Part shown: one piece after another, positions 36,079 through 45,429 of the stretch
Numbering within the stretch: the first letter of the stretch is position 1
Layout of the letters: each line of letters starts with the position of its first letter
Origin: Fredinandcohnia aciditolerans
GTDB lineage: Bacteria; Bacillota; Bacilli; Bacillales; Bacillaceae_L
Direction: 5' to 3'
NCBI GenBank assembly: GCA_003640645.1
Contig: QGHH01000012.1
Span: 84,872 to 148,871, forward strand
DNA: 64,000 nt
Translations under genes and position numbers: made by a program
Notes under the pieces: model-generated
The model's database searches: none
What the model saw: only the letters and a program-made list of their open reading frames with translations
Told to the model about the DNA's origin: nothing

Positions 36079-36180
36079 TAGTTAATTCTCCAGCGGATGC
36101 TATGATCCATTTTTCGAAAGAAATTTTTCAAGGAAGTTCAAAAGAAATCGGACAATAAATACTCCAAGTTGTATTTGATT
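36079..36180 (+). repeat. Degenerate copy of the comN-upstream dispersed repeat
   Basis: Starting at TAGTTAA and ending at TATTTGATT, this stretch aligns along its full length with 47117-47214: CTCC.GCGGATGC, TCGAAAGAAAT, AAATAC.CCAAG and ATTTGATT are shared. It has many substitutions. It lies between pheA and safA, where B. subtilis has NAD biosynthesis genes. Confidence 0.6.
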
Positions 36181-36321
36181 TTTACAGACTTTTTATGCTT
36201 GACCAGCCCTCATGCTGTACATAATTTGTGAAGCCTATGCATAAGTTGTGATGAGAAATAGTGGCAATTTGCCTATTTTGACATAGTATGTATTGACTTA
36301 TGTATAGGAGGGGAAAATCGC

Positions 36322-37764
36322 GTGAAGATCCATATCGTTCAAAAAGGCGACACCTTATGGGAAATTGCGAAAAAATATGGGGTCGACTTCCAAGAACTAA
36401 AAGCTGTCAATACTCAGTTAAGTAATCCAGATATGATTATGCCTGGTATGAAAATTAAGGTGCCAACCGGAACTGTTCATGTAAAAAAAGAAGCTCAAAT
36501 TGGTGGAGCTAAAAAAGAGGCTCAAATTAATGTAGCACCGAAAGAGGAACAAATTCAGCATCCATTTGCTGAAATTGCACCACAACCTTTTCCTGTAATC
36601 GATTTTGAAGAGGAGGTGCCAGAGGTTGAGGAGGAAGTAAAGGGCGTTGAGACTGGACCTTATATTCCTCAAATGCCACAAATGCCTCAAATTTTTGTGA
36701 TGCCGCAGATGCCGATTGCACAACCACAGATGCCGATTGCACCGCCACCACAAATGCCGCAATATCAGCCACTAGAAATCGATATAAATAATTTTAATCT
36801 AATGGAAATGGGGATGCCACAAATTCCAACACCACCAACCAATGTTTTACCAGGAATGATGGCGCCGGAAGAAGATTTTGGACCAGAAGAGGATTTTGAA
36901 GCAGAAATGCCGCAAATGCCACAAATGCAGCAAATGCCACAAATGCCGTTACAACAGCCAGGTATGTTTAATAATTGTGTACCAATTACGCCAGTTATGC
37001 CTGGGTATGGCTTTAATTATGTACCAGGGTTTCAGGGAGGCTTTCCACCACAACAAGGGCCGTTTAATTCGATGGGAGGATTCCCTCGAACAGAAGGGGT
37101 AAAAGAGGAAGTAAAAGAAGAAATGCTACCTGTTCAAATGGCGCCAGTACAAATGCCACCTGTTCAAATGCAACCGCAACATCCATTTGAAATCGATATT
37201 AACAATTATAATATTATGCAAGCACAAATGCCTCAAATGGTCGCAGGTGTAGAAGATGAATTTGAAGATGTACCTGTAATGCCACAAATGCCACAAATGG
37301 CACCAATGCAGGCACCGCCGTTTCCAATGGGGCCATGTGTACCAGTTACTCCAGTAATGCCTGGATACGGATTTAATGGAGGTTTCCCTGGACCTGCTGC
37401 CTTCGGACCAAATATGCCAATGCAAGTTACACCACAAGCCGTAAGTCCAGCGATGGCTAATAATCCAGGACCAGGTTTTGCTGGACCAATGAATCCACAA
37501 ATGATGCCATCGCAATTTTATAATAAAAAAGATTGCGGCTGTGGTGGACCGAAACCACCATTTGCAGGACATTTTCCGCAACAAGGCTACCCAATGGGGC
37601 AACCAGGATTTCAAGGACAATTCCAACCACCATTTCAACCTCAGTTCCAAGGTGGTGGATTCCCGGGATATCAGGGTGCACCGTTTGGAATGAATCCAAA
37701 TCAGCAAATGCCGTTTAACCCTATGTTTAACATGCCAGATGTTGATGATGACTTAGACGACTAA
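36322..37764 (+). CDS. safA: Spore coat morphogenetic protein SafA (LysM)
   Basis: A 480-residue protein. The N-terminal LysM domain (1-50, IHIVQKGDTLWEIAKKYGVD) targets peptidoglycan or cortex. The rest is a low-complexity region of Met, Pro and Gln (MPQMP units). A block is duplicated: CVPITPVMPGYGFN at about 215 and CVPVTPVMPGYGFN at about 337, each preceded by an EIDINN(F/Y)N unit. A KKDCGCGG motif lies near 395. SafA directs inner coat assembly at the mother-cell surface of the forespore. The start is GTG 36322, with AGGAGGGG upstream. Confidence 0.88.
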   Translation: MKIHIVQKGDTLWEIAKKYGVDFQELKAVNTQLSNPDMIMPGMKIKVPTGTVHVKKEAQIGGAKKEAQINVAPKEEQIQHPFAEIAPQPFPVIDFEEEVPEVEEEVKGVETGPYIPQMPQMPQIFVMPQMPIAQPQMPIAPPPQMPQYQPLEIDINNFNLMEMGMPQIPTPPTNVLPGMMAPEEDFGPEEDFEAEMPQMPQMQQMPQMPLQQPGMFNNCVPITPVMPGYGFNYVPGFQGGFPPQQGPFNSMGGFPRTEGVKEEVKEEMLPVQMAPVQMPPVQMQPQHPFEIDINNYNIMQAQMPQMVAGVEDEFEDVPVMPQMPQMAPMQAPPFPMGPCVPVTPVMPGYGFNGGFPGPAAFGPNMPMQVTPQAVSPAMANNPGPGFAGPMNPQMMPSQFYNKKDCGCGGPKPPFAGHFPQQGYPMGQPGFQGQFQPPFQPQFQGGGFPGYQGAPFGMNPNQQMPFNPMFNMPDVDDDLDD

Positions 37765-37780
37765 TCATAAACATATAAGT

Positions 37781-37820
37781 AGGACGAATAAATCATACAT
37801 TTCGTCCTTGTATTTTTTTT
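37781..37820 (+). terminator. Terminator of safA
   Basis: An 8-bp stem AGGACGAA/TTCGTCCT (37781-37788 with 37801-37808) followed by TGTATTTTTTTT. Confidence 0.78.
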
Positions 37821-37993
37821 AGTATTTATTTATATAAAAGGTAAATTCTAAAAATCAAAAAAGAATAAAACGGACTAGTCTGTCCAAGATTTAAACAACC
37901 TGCAAAAAACTAACAGAAATAATCCCCCTTTGGATAAGCCAACCTAAAGGTGAACATGTAGATATGTTCAAAAGGTCAAAGGGGGTTATTGTA

Positions 37994-38899
37994 TTGAGGA
38001 AGATTCTCTATACAGTTTCGACTGCAGCATTATTACTTGGTGGTTTAACAGCGTGTAATACAGATAATCAAGGGGCGGGTCCAAACAAGGATTATAATGA
38101 TAATGCTAGACCAATCGGTTATTACTCGAATGAAAATAATCGAAATAATGAAGATGGAAATGGAAACCGTCTTCGTGACAATGATGGTCCATTAACAGAA
38201 ATTATGGATCGCACTGGGAATAACAGGAATGACCGTACCGGTATTATGAACAATAGAAATGACAGAAATAATCGCACTGGCATCATGAACAGCAGAAATA
38301 ACGATGACAGAACCGGTATGGTAAATAACAATGATAAAACAAGAAAAAATCGTCCTGGGATCATGAATTATCGCGACGAACAACGTCGAAATGGTATCAT
38401 GAATAACCGTAATGGTCGAACAGTTAACCCTTTTAATGACGGTAACCCAAATACAATCAGAGATAATGGACATGGACATTCCGATACTAACTATCACAGT
38501 CATCTCAATGACAATAACCATAAAGTACAAACATATGGATATTACAATGACAACGGAAATTTAGTTCGTAAAATATCCGAACGTGCTTCAAAGGTAAAAA
38601 ATGTTGATGATGCTCGTGTCATCGTAACAGACGATAATGTTTTAGTTGCTGTTGATACGAATGATAATTCAAATCGTAATAATGTCCAAGACGCTGTAGA
38701 AAGGGCTGTACAGCCATTAGCTGGAAAACGAAATGTCAATGTTGTGACAGATGAAGGTACTTTTACACGAGTACGTGATATCGATAATGATATTCGTAAC
38801 GGGAATAGACGTGAAACAATTGATGCCGACATAAAAGACCTTTTTGACAACATTGGCGATGCTATTCGTGAGCCATTCACAAATCATAATAGGGGTTAA
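37994..38899 (+). CDS. YhcN/YlaJ family sporulation lipoprotein (CoxA-like)
   Basis: A 301-residue lipoprotein. The signal peptide ends in the lipobox LTAC (lipid-anchored Cys about 21). An Asn/Arg/Asp-rich region (about 60-140) contains five imperfect repeats of the type R-T-G-I-M-N-N. The C-terminal YhcN/YlaJ domain (about 175-301) contains NVDDARVIVTDDNVLVAVD. In B. subtilis coxA (cortex protein) follows safA, so this is the positional counterpart. The frame is open from 37964, but GGGGG (37981-37985) eight bases before TTG 37994 and the signal peptide set the start. Confidence 0.82.
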   Translation: MRKILYTVSTAALLLGGLTACNTDNQGAGPNKDYNDNARPIGYYSNENNRNNEDGNGNRLRDNDGPLTEIMDRTGNNRNDRTGIMNNRNDRNNRTGIMNSRNNDDRTGMVNNNDKTRKNRPGIMNYRDEQRRNGIMNNRNGRTVNPFNDGNPNTIRDNGHGHSDTNYHSHLNDNNHKVQTYGYYNDNGNLVRKISERASKVKNVDDARVIVTDDNVLVAVDTNDNSNRNNVQDAVERAVQPLAGKRNVNVVTDEGTFTRVRDIDNDIRNGNRRETIDADIKDLFDNIGDAIREPFTNHNRG

Positions 38900-38926
38900 T
38901 GTAAACTGCATATTGAATATTTAATT

Positions 38927-38953
38927 GGGTGTCCTTTAGGACATCCTTTTTTT
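38927..38953 (+). terminator. Terminator of the CoxA-like gene
   Basis: An 8-bp stem GGGTGTCC/GGACATCC, loop TTTA, followed by seven T. Confidence 0.9.
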
Positions 38954-39076
38954 ATGGAACATTTTTTCAAAAAACATTGGATATTCTTGTTAATAATGGT
39001 CAAACTAATTTGTGTGGGACGGTCATATACAAGTGTAAATAAGAGTTGGCAACTAATTGTAAGAGGTGATGCCAAA

Positions 39077-39604
39077 ATGAGAATGATTGTAAAAGTAATC
39101 GTTTGTCTAACGATTGTTTTTATATTGCCTAGCTTTTCGGGAATTGGTGCCGAGTTAAAAGAAGAACACAATAATTCTGTTCAAGAGGTAACTGGTCCAT
39201 TAGAGATCACTGTTATTCTTGAACGTGTTTATGTAGACGGCGAGGTAAGTGAAGAAATAATAAAAGAAACAATCCTATCAATGGAAGATTTTTGGGCACA
39301 GTATGAGGACTGGAACTTAGTTCATCAAGATGATACTCAAGTTGTTTTTCAACAAAGAATAGACGATATTTCACCTTTGCTAAAAACAAATGGCTATTTT
39401 GGTATAACGGAAGATGGAATTTTATCTATCTTTAATGGAAAACCAGACGAATCAGAAAAGGTTATCCAATCATTCTTTCAGATCGACGTTGAGAAGCTTG
39501 AAAGTTATCAACATGATTTACTCAAAAAGGGAATCAAAATAGGAACTAAAGATGAGTATATTAATGTAATTGAAACCTACAAAACTTATACATCCTCCCC
39601 TTGA
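39077..39604 (+). CDS. bofC: Forespore regulator BofC
   Basis: A 175-residue secreted intermembrane-space protein that restrains the SpoIVB signalling protease, delaying pro-SigK processing. Signal peptide about 1-24. BofC blocks: LEITVILERVYVDGEVSEE, DDISPLLKTNGYFGI and IQSFFQIDVEKLESYQ. The frame is open from 38954, but AGAGGTGA sits just before ATG 39077, which also starts the signal peptide. A weak SigG-like pair (GATAT near 38980, CAAACTA near 39001) is upstream. bofC before ruvA is the Bacillus order. Confidence 0.92.
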   Translation: MRMIVKVIVCLTIVFILPSFSGIGAELKEEHNNSVQEVTGPLEITVILERVYVDGEVSEEIIKETILSMEDFWAQYEDWNLVHQDDTQVVFQQRIDDISPLLKTNGYFGITEDGILSIFNGKPDESEKVIQSFFQIDVEKLESYQHDLLKKGIKIGTKDEYINVIETYKTYTSSP

Positions 39605-39618
39605 TATAAAACATTTTT

Positions 39619-39655
39619 GAGAGACTAGACCCCTTCTAGTCTCTCTTTTATTTTT
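39619..39655 (+). terminator. Terminator of bofC
   Basis: A perfect 11-bp stem (39619-39629 with 39635-39645), loop CCCCT, followed by TTTTATTTTT. Confidence 0.92.
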
Positions 39656-39714
39656 AGTCTTTTTTTGACGAATATGATAAAATGGGGTACAGCAAAGTAG
39701 GGGAGAGAATAAGT

Positions 39715-40317
39715 TTGATTGAATTTATTAAAGGGACGGTTGACTACATAAATCCGGAATATATCGTTATCGAAAATAATGGAGTGGGCTACCAAATTCT
39801 TACACCAAATCCTTTTATTTTTAAAAAAAATAATAAGGAAATTGTTTATACATATCAGCATGTAAGAGAAGATATATTAGCACTTTATGGCTTTAAGACA
39901 CGGGAAGAACGTGCATTATTTTTGAAACTCTTAAATGTTACAGGGATTGGTCCAAAGGGAGGACTCGCGATTTTGGCTTCGGGGGAACCAGAACAAGTCA
40001 TTCGTGCGATAGAAAACGAGGATGAGAAATTCCTTGTCAAGTTTCCAGGTGTAGGGAAAAAGACAGCTAGACAAATTATATTAGATCTTAAAGGAAAGCT
40101 CCACGACCTTATGCCAACACTCCATCCCGATTTGTTTAGTGAAGATCATGAATTTGTGGACAATACGAGTCACACAGAAATTGATGAAGCAGTTGAAGCG
40201 CTTAAAGTGTTAGGTTATGCGGAGAGAGAAATCAATAAAGTGTTGCCAGAGCTAAGAAAAGAAAAGCTCTCAACGGATCAATATATTAAAAAGGCTTTAC
40301 AAAAGCTATTAAAATAA
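39715..40317 (+). CDS. ruvA: Holliday junction DNA helicase subunit RuvA
   Basis: A 200-residue junction-binding protein. OB-fold domain ([27 protein letters not shown]), tandem helix-hairpin-helix motifs ([11 protein letters not shown] about 73-83, [17 protein letters not shown] about 108-124) and the C-terminal RuvB-binding domain ([16 protein letters not shown]). The frame is open from 39682; TTG 39715 gives the family start (M)IEF and has AGGGGAG upstream. Followed at 13 bp by ruvB. Confidence 0.96.
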   Translation: MIEFIKGTVDYINPEYIVIENNGVGYQILTPNPFIFKKNNKEIVYTYQHVREDILALYGFKTREERALFLKLLNVTGIGPKGGLAILASGEPEQVIRAIENEDEKFLVKFPGVGKKTARQIILDLKGKLHDLMPTLHPDLFSEDHEFVDNTSHTEIDEAVEALKVLGYAEREINKVLPELRKEKLSTDQYIKKALQKLLK

Positions 40318-40330
40318 GGAGGATGCTTGG

Positions 40331-41332
40331 ATGGAGGACAGAATCGTTTCAGGTAGTGCCAATTACGAAGAGTCAGCAATCGAGCAAAGCCTCAGACCAC
40401 AAACCTTAGCTCAATATATTGGTCAAGAAAAGGTAAAATCAAATTTATCGATATTTATTGAAGCAGCTAAAATGAGACAAGAAACCTTGGACCATGTATT
40501 ATTATATGGGCCTCCAGGACTTGGAAAAACAACGCTAGCTACGATTATCGCAAATGAAATGGGTGTAAATATACGGACAACCTCAGGGCCAGCTATAGAA
40601 AGGCCTGGGGATTTAGCAGCTATTTTGACAGCACTTGAACCTGGTGATGTCCTTTTTATTGACGAAATTCATCGCCTTCAAAGGTCCATCGAGGAGGTAT
40701 TATATCCTGCGATGGAGGATTTCTGTTTGGATATCGTGATTGGTAAGGGAGCGGGGGCACGTTCTGTTCGACTTGACTTACCCCCCTTTACTTTAGTTGG
40801 AGCAACAACACGTGCTGGCTCATTATCTGCACCTCTTAGGGATCGATTTGGGGTGCTGAGTCGACTTGAATATTACACTGAAAATCAATTAGCTGGTATT
40901 GTAACAAGAACAGCTGAATTGTTGGAAGTAGAAATTGATGGACAAGCAGCACAAGAAATTGCGAGACGATCAAGAGGAACTCCAAGGATTGCGAACCGTT
41001 TACTAAGACGAGTAAGAGACTTCGCACAGGTACGTGGCAATGGTACCATTACAACACAAATGGCAGATATTGCTCTAGAATTGCTACAGGTTGACCGTTT
41101 AGGTCTTGATCATATTGACCATAAATTACTTAGAGGAATCATTGAGAAATTTCGAGGTGGTCCGGTTGGTCTTGAGACGATTGCTGCAACGATTGGCGAG
41201 GAGGCGCATACGATTGAAGATGTTTATGAGCCTTACCTACTACAAATTGGTTTCTTGCAACGAACCCCGCGTGGTCGAATTGTAACTGAACAAGTATATC
41301 GACATTTTCAAATTGAGGTTCCAAAGGAGTAA
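40331..41332 (+). CDS. ruvB: Holliday junction branch migration ATPase RuvB
   Basis: A 333-residue AAA+ motor. Walker [10 protein letters not shown] is at 60-68, Walker B FIDEIHRL, sensor [18 protein letters not shown] with arginine finger region. The C-terminal winged helix ends in [20 protein letters not shown]. It forms the hexameric ring that drives branch migration with RuvA. AAGGAGGATG precedes the ATG. Confidence 0.98.
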   Translation: MEDRIVSGSANYEESAIEQSLRPQTLAQYIGQEKVKSNLSIFIEAAKMRQETLDHVLLYGPPGLGKTTLATIIANEMGVNIRTTSGPAIERPGDLAAILTALEPGDVLFIDEIHRLQRSIEEVLYPAMEDFCLDIVIGKGAGARSVRLDLPPFTLVGATTRAGSLSAPLRDRFGVLSRLEYYTENQLAGIVTRTAELLEVEIDGQAAQEIARRSRGTPRIANRLLRRVRDFAQVRGNGTITTQMADIALELLQVDRLGLDHIDHKLLRGIIEKFRGGPVGLETIAATIGEEAHTIEDVYEPYLLQIGFLQRTPRGRIVTEQVYRHFQIEVPKE

Positions 41333-41338
41333 TGAATC

Positions 41339-41530
41339 ATGGGTAAAATGCTAATGATAATGGGGATTCTACTATTAGTAGTCGGGTTTATTATGCATTT
41401 TATAGGAAAACTGCCTGGGGATATTGTGGTAAAAAAAGGAAATACCACATTTTATTTTCCAATCGTTACATCTATTGTAATTAGTATTGTTTTATCATTA
41501 ATTTTTTACGTATTTGGTAAGTTTCGTTAG
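41339..41530 (+). CDS. DUF2905 family small membrane protein
   Basis: A 63-residue protein with two hydrophobic helices (about 4-22 and 41-60) around a short loop with GKLPGDIVVKKGNTTFYFP, the signature of DUF2905. Function unknown. It lies 6 bp after ruvB and 25 bp before queA, so it is in the same transcription unit. RBS AAAGGAG in the end of ruvB. Confidence 0.88.
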   Translation: MGKMLMIMGILLLVVGFIMHFIGKLPGDIVVKKGNTTFYFPIVTSIVISIVLSLIFYVFGKFR

Positions 41531-41555
41531 AAGTCAGTAGAAATTAGGTGGAAAT

Positions 41556-42581
41556 ATGAAAGTAGAATTATTTGATTTTGATTTACCGGAGGAATTAATT
41601 GCACAAACACCGTTGGAAAATCGAGAAGCATCGCGCTTAATGGTAGTTGACAAAGAGACAGGGGCAATTACTCATACTCATTTTCGTTCAATCCTATCTT
41701 ATCTAAGTAAAGGAGATTGCTTAGTCTTAAACGATACACGCGTGTTGCCAGCAAGACTTTATGGGGTAAAAGAGGACACTGGGGCAAAAGTAGAAGTACT
41801 CCTTTTAAAACAAAAAGACGGTGATAATTGGGAGACTCTTGTAAAGCCTGCAAAACGTGTGAAAGAAGGTACAGTATTAACCTTTGGTGATGGGCGATTA
41901 AAAGCAACGTGCACGGCAATTGGTGATCACGGTGGAAGAATGTTGAACTTTCATTATGAAGGTATATTTTATGAAGTTTTGGAAGCCTTAGGCGAGATGC
42001 CATTGCCCCCTTATATTCATGAGCAATTGGATGACAAAGAACGATATCAAACAGTGTACGCAAAACATCGTGGTTCAGCAGCAGCGCCTACAGCTGGGCT
42101 GCATTTTACAGAAGAACTTTTACAGCAAATCCGTGATCAGGGAGTACATACAGCTTTTATTACCTTGCATGTTGGGTTAGGAACATTTCGTCCCGTCAGC
42201 GCAGATACAATTGAAGATCATGATATGCATTCTGAATTTTATCAAATGACAGAGGAAACTGCTAATTTACTAAATGAGGTAAAAGCAAATGGCAGTAAAA
42301 TCATTTCTGTGGGAACTACCTCAACTAGAACCCTCGAAACGATTGTGAAAAACAATGGCAAATTTGTTGAATCAAGCGGTTGGACGAATATATTTATATA
42401 CCCAGGATATCAGTATGAGGCAATTGATGGTCTTATAACAAACTTCCATCTTCCAAAGTCAACATTGATTATGCTTGTAAGTGCACTGGCTGGTCGCGAG
42501 AATATACTTCATGCGTATAACGAAGCAGTAAAAGAACGGTATCGATTCTTTAGCTTCGGGGATGCAATGCTAATTAAGTAA
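41556..42581 (+). CDS. queA: S-adenosylmethionine:tRNA ribosyltransferase-isomerase
   Basis: A 341-residue enzyme that transfers the ribosyl group of SAM to preQ1 in tRNA to make epoxyqueuosine. Family blocks: [69 protein letters not shown] and TSTRTLETI. Coupled to the tgt gene downstream, which carries out the preceding base exchange step. Confidence 0.97.
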   Translation: MKVELFDFDLPEELIAQTPLENREASRLMVVDKETGAITHTHFRSILSYLSKGDCLVLNDTRVLPARLYGVKEDTGAKVEVLLLKQKDGDNWETLVKPAKRVKEGTVLTFGDGRLKATCTAIGDHGGRMLNFHYEGIFYEVLEALGEMPLPPYIHEQLDDKERYQTVYAKHRGSAAAPTAGLHFTEELLQQIRDQGVHTAFITLHVGLGTFRPVSADTIEDHDMHSEFYQMTEETANLLNEVKANGSKIISVGTTSTRTLETIVKNNGKFVESSGWTNIFIYPGYQYEAIDGLITNFHLPKSTLIMLVSALAGRENILHAYNEAVKERYRFFSFGDAMLIK

Positions 42582-42645
42582 GACCAGTGCAAATTAGATA
42601 TTTCGGGTGGTGAGTTATCACACCCACGATAAAGGAGACATATAA

Positions 42646-43785
<1,140 letters not shown>

Positions 43786-43832
43786 CTAAAGAAAAAAATG
43801 AAAAAGAAAGATAGAGTCGGGAGGTGAAATAA

Positions 43833-44093
43833 ATGGAAGGTATTTTAGGAACAGTTGGTCCTTTGATTCTAATGTTTGCGATTTTCTATTTCTTGTTAAT
43901 TCGTCCACAACAAAAGCGTCAAAAAGCTACTCTTAATATGCAATCTAACTTGCAAAAGGGGGATAAAGTTGTAACTGTAGGCGGTTTACACGGAACAGTT
44001 GATGCAATTGACGAAAACAAGATTATTATTAAATCTGGAAATGCAAATCTTACATATGACAGACAAGCAGTACGTGATGTCATCAAGGACTAA
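43833..44093 (+). CDS. yajC: Preprotein translocase accessory subunit YajC
   Basis: An 86-residue single-pass membrane protein: helix at about 8-26 (LILMFAIFYFLLIRPQQKRQK) followed by a small beta domain (GDKVVTVGGLHGTVDAID). It associates with SecDF, which is encoded nearby at 47826. GGGAGGTG precedes the ATG. Last gene of the ruv-queA-tgt-yajC run. Confidence 0.96.
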   Translation: MEGILGTVGPLILMFAIFYFLLIRPQQKRQKATLNMQSNLQKGDKVVTVGGLHGTVDAIDENKIIIKSGNANLTYDRQAVRDVIKD

Positions 44094-44102
44094 TTTTTCA
44101 TA

Positions 44103-44133
44103 AAAAAAAGAGCGACTCGAGCGCTCTTTTTTT
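44103..44133. terminator. Bidirectional terminator between yajC and the yrzE-like gene
   Basis: A stem GAGCG/CGCTC with flanking A and T tracts on both sides (44103-44114 with 44122-44133) works for both converging genes. Confidence 0.9.
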
Positions 44134-44142
44134 GTTTTTCTA

Positions 44143-44526
44143 TTAAGCATCTCTTCTTGACGGAGTGGTCATATTTACGCCGAAGATTCCACCAATTACA
44201 GCTGCCGCCAAAAAACCAACATGATACATTGTTTGTTCCGCAGTGAATGTAGCATCATACCCTAAGAATTGAACAATAAAAACAATGATAGAATATAAAA
44301 TACCTGTGCCTCCACCAATGAGCCAACCTTTTTCCTTTCCTTTTCCACCTGAAACAAAACCACCGATGAAAAGAGCAAGGAAGGAAGCCCCTAAAATCAC
44401 CCAGGACATTGAAGATTCCTGAAGTGAAGTAAAACGAAGTAATAGTGAGATTAGTAAACTAGATACAATAACAATTAAAAAAATTGCTACCACACCATAA
44501 ACCATTGCAACTCCCATTTTCCTCAT
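44143..44526 (-). CDS. TIGR04086 family membrane protein (YrzE-like)
   Basis: A 127-residue protein with four hydrophobic helices and Gly-rich turns (FIGGFVSGGKGKEKGWLIGGGTG), the pattern of the TIGR04086 family, called YrzE in B. subtilis, where it has the same position next to yajC. Function unknown. The frame is open further upstream, but GGGGGAGAG (plus-strand complement about 44535-44543) sets the ATG at 44526. Confidence 0.82.
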   Translation of the reverse strand: MRKMGVAMVYGVVAIFLIVIVSSLLISLLLRFTSLQESSMSWVILGASFLALFIGGFVSGGKGKEKGWLIGGGTGILYSIIVFIVQFLGYDATFTAEQTMYHVGFLAAAVIGGIFGVNMTTPSRRDA

Positions 44527-44733
44527 ATCGATTCTCTCCCCCTCAAATGTATACAGATAACCCTTAGTACGAGCATATTCACTATCACAATGAATTAGAA
44601 TAAAAAGTACAAACTTTTCTTGTCCATTTAACATATCAGGAAAAATTCGAATAATGTTTTAAGAGAATTTGAGCACACTAAGTTGCAGTATGTGTTTTTT
44701 ATATTAGGGATCCATTTGAGAGGGGGACTTTCA

Positions 44734-45399
44734 TTGGAAGAATACCTCATCATTGTGGGGAGGACTATTTTACTTTATGTTATCTTGTTAACAATTTTTC
44801 GGTTAATGGGTAAACGGGAAATTGGGGAACTCAGTCTTATCGATTTAGTCGTTTTTATGATGATTGCAGAGATGGCTGTTATCGGTATCGAGAGTACAAG
44901 AGACCCAATACTCCATTCGCTGATACCAATGATTTTACTAATGGGGATACAATACTTACTAGCCCTGCTGTCGTTAAAAAGTAAAAAACTTAGAGAACTC
45001 ATCGATGGACGTCCAACAGTTATTGTGAATAGGGGTAAAATTGATGAACATGCTATGAGACAGCAACGATATAATCATGATGATCTTATGATGCAACTAC
45101 GTGAAAAAAACATAAAAAATTTAGCTGATGTGGAATTTGCTATACTTGAGTCATCAGGAGAATTGTCCGTGTTGGAAAAAAGTAAAAATGAACCTTCTGA
45201 TTTCTCAGACTATACAATTGATTTACCAGTCGTTCTTGATGGAGAAATACAAGTGGAACATTTAACACAAATTAATAAGACAGAATTTTGGCTCCGATCT
45301 GAGTTGAAGAAATTAGGTTATAGTGATATTAAGAAAATTTCTATTTGTAATTATCATCATGGAAAACTGCATGTAGATATAAAAGATGAAAAAAGGTAA
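44734..45399 (+). CDS. DUF421 / YetF-like membrane protein (YrbG type)
   Basis: A 221-residue protein. Three N-terminal helices with FRLMGKREIGELSLIDLVVFMMIAE (about 20-45), the YetF/DUF421 signature, are followed by a soluble alpha/beta domain (about 90-200) with RQQRYNHDDLMMQLREKNI. The family has been linked to spore and envelope properties in Bacillus, but its activity is unknown. Start TTG 44734 with GGGGG at 44722-44726. The upstream in-frame ATG (44683) lacks a ribosome-binding site. Confidence 0.87.
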   Translation: MEEYLIIVGRTILLYVILLTIFRLMGKREIGELSLIDLVVFMMIAEMAVIGIESTRDPILHSLIPMILLMGIQYLLALLSLKSKKLRELIDGRPTVIVNRGKIDEHAMRQQRYNHDDLMMQLREKNIKNLADVEFAILESSGELSVLEKSKNEPSDFSDYTIDLPVVLDGEIQVEHLTQINKTEFWLRSELKKLGYSDIKKISICNYHHGKLHVDIKDEKR

Positions 45400-45417
45400 C
45401 CGCGGTCGGGTTACCTT
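45393..45417 (-). terminator. Terminator of spoVB
   Basis: A 9-bp perfect stem AAGGTAACC/GGTTACCTT. On the minus strand it is followed by a T-run (the complement of AAAA at 45389-45394), so it ends the spoVB transcript; it overlaps the end of the DUF421 gene. Confidence 0.7.
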
Positions 45418-45429
45418 CTGGTTTAGTAC

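Noticed and set aside
36661-37350. Regular short repeats in safA that at first glance look like a repeat array or CRISPR
   Set aside because: They are in-frame codons for MPQMP units of variable spacing, with no constant repeat plus unique spacer pattern.
37126-37707. Long minus-strand open frame (193 codons) rich in Trp, His and Arg opposite safA
   Set aside because: It is the mirror of the Met/Pro/Gln-rich safA repeats; composition is not protein-like and there is no ribosome-binding site.
38122-38530. Minus-strand open frames opposite the CoxA-like gene
   Set aside because: They are shadows of the Asn/Arg-rich repeats and read as hydrophobic low complexity with no start signals.
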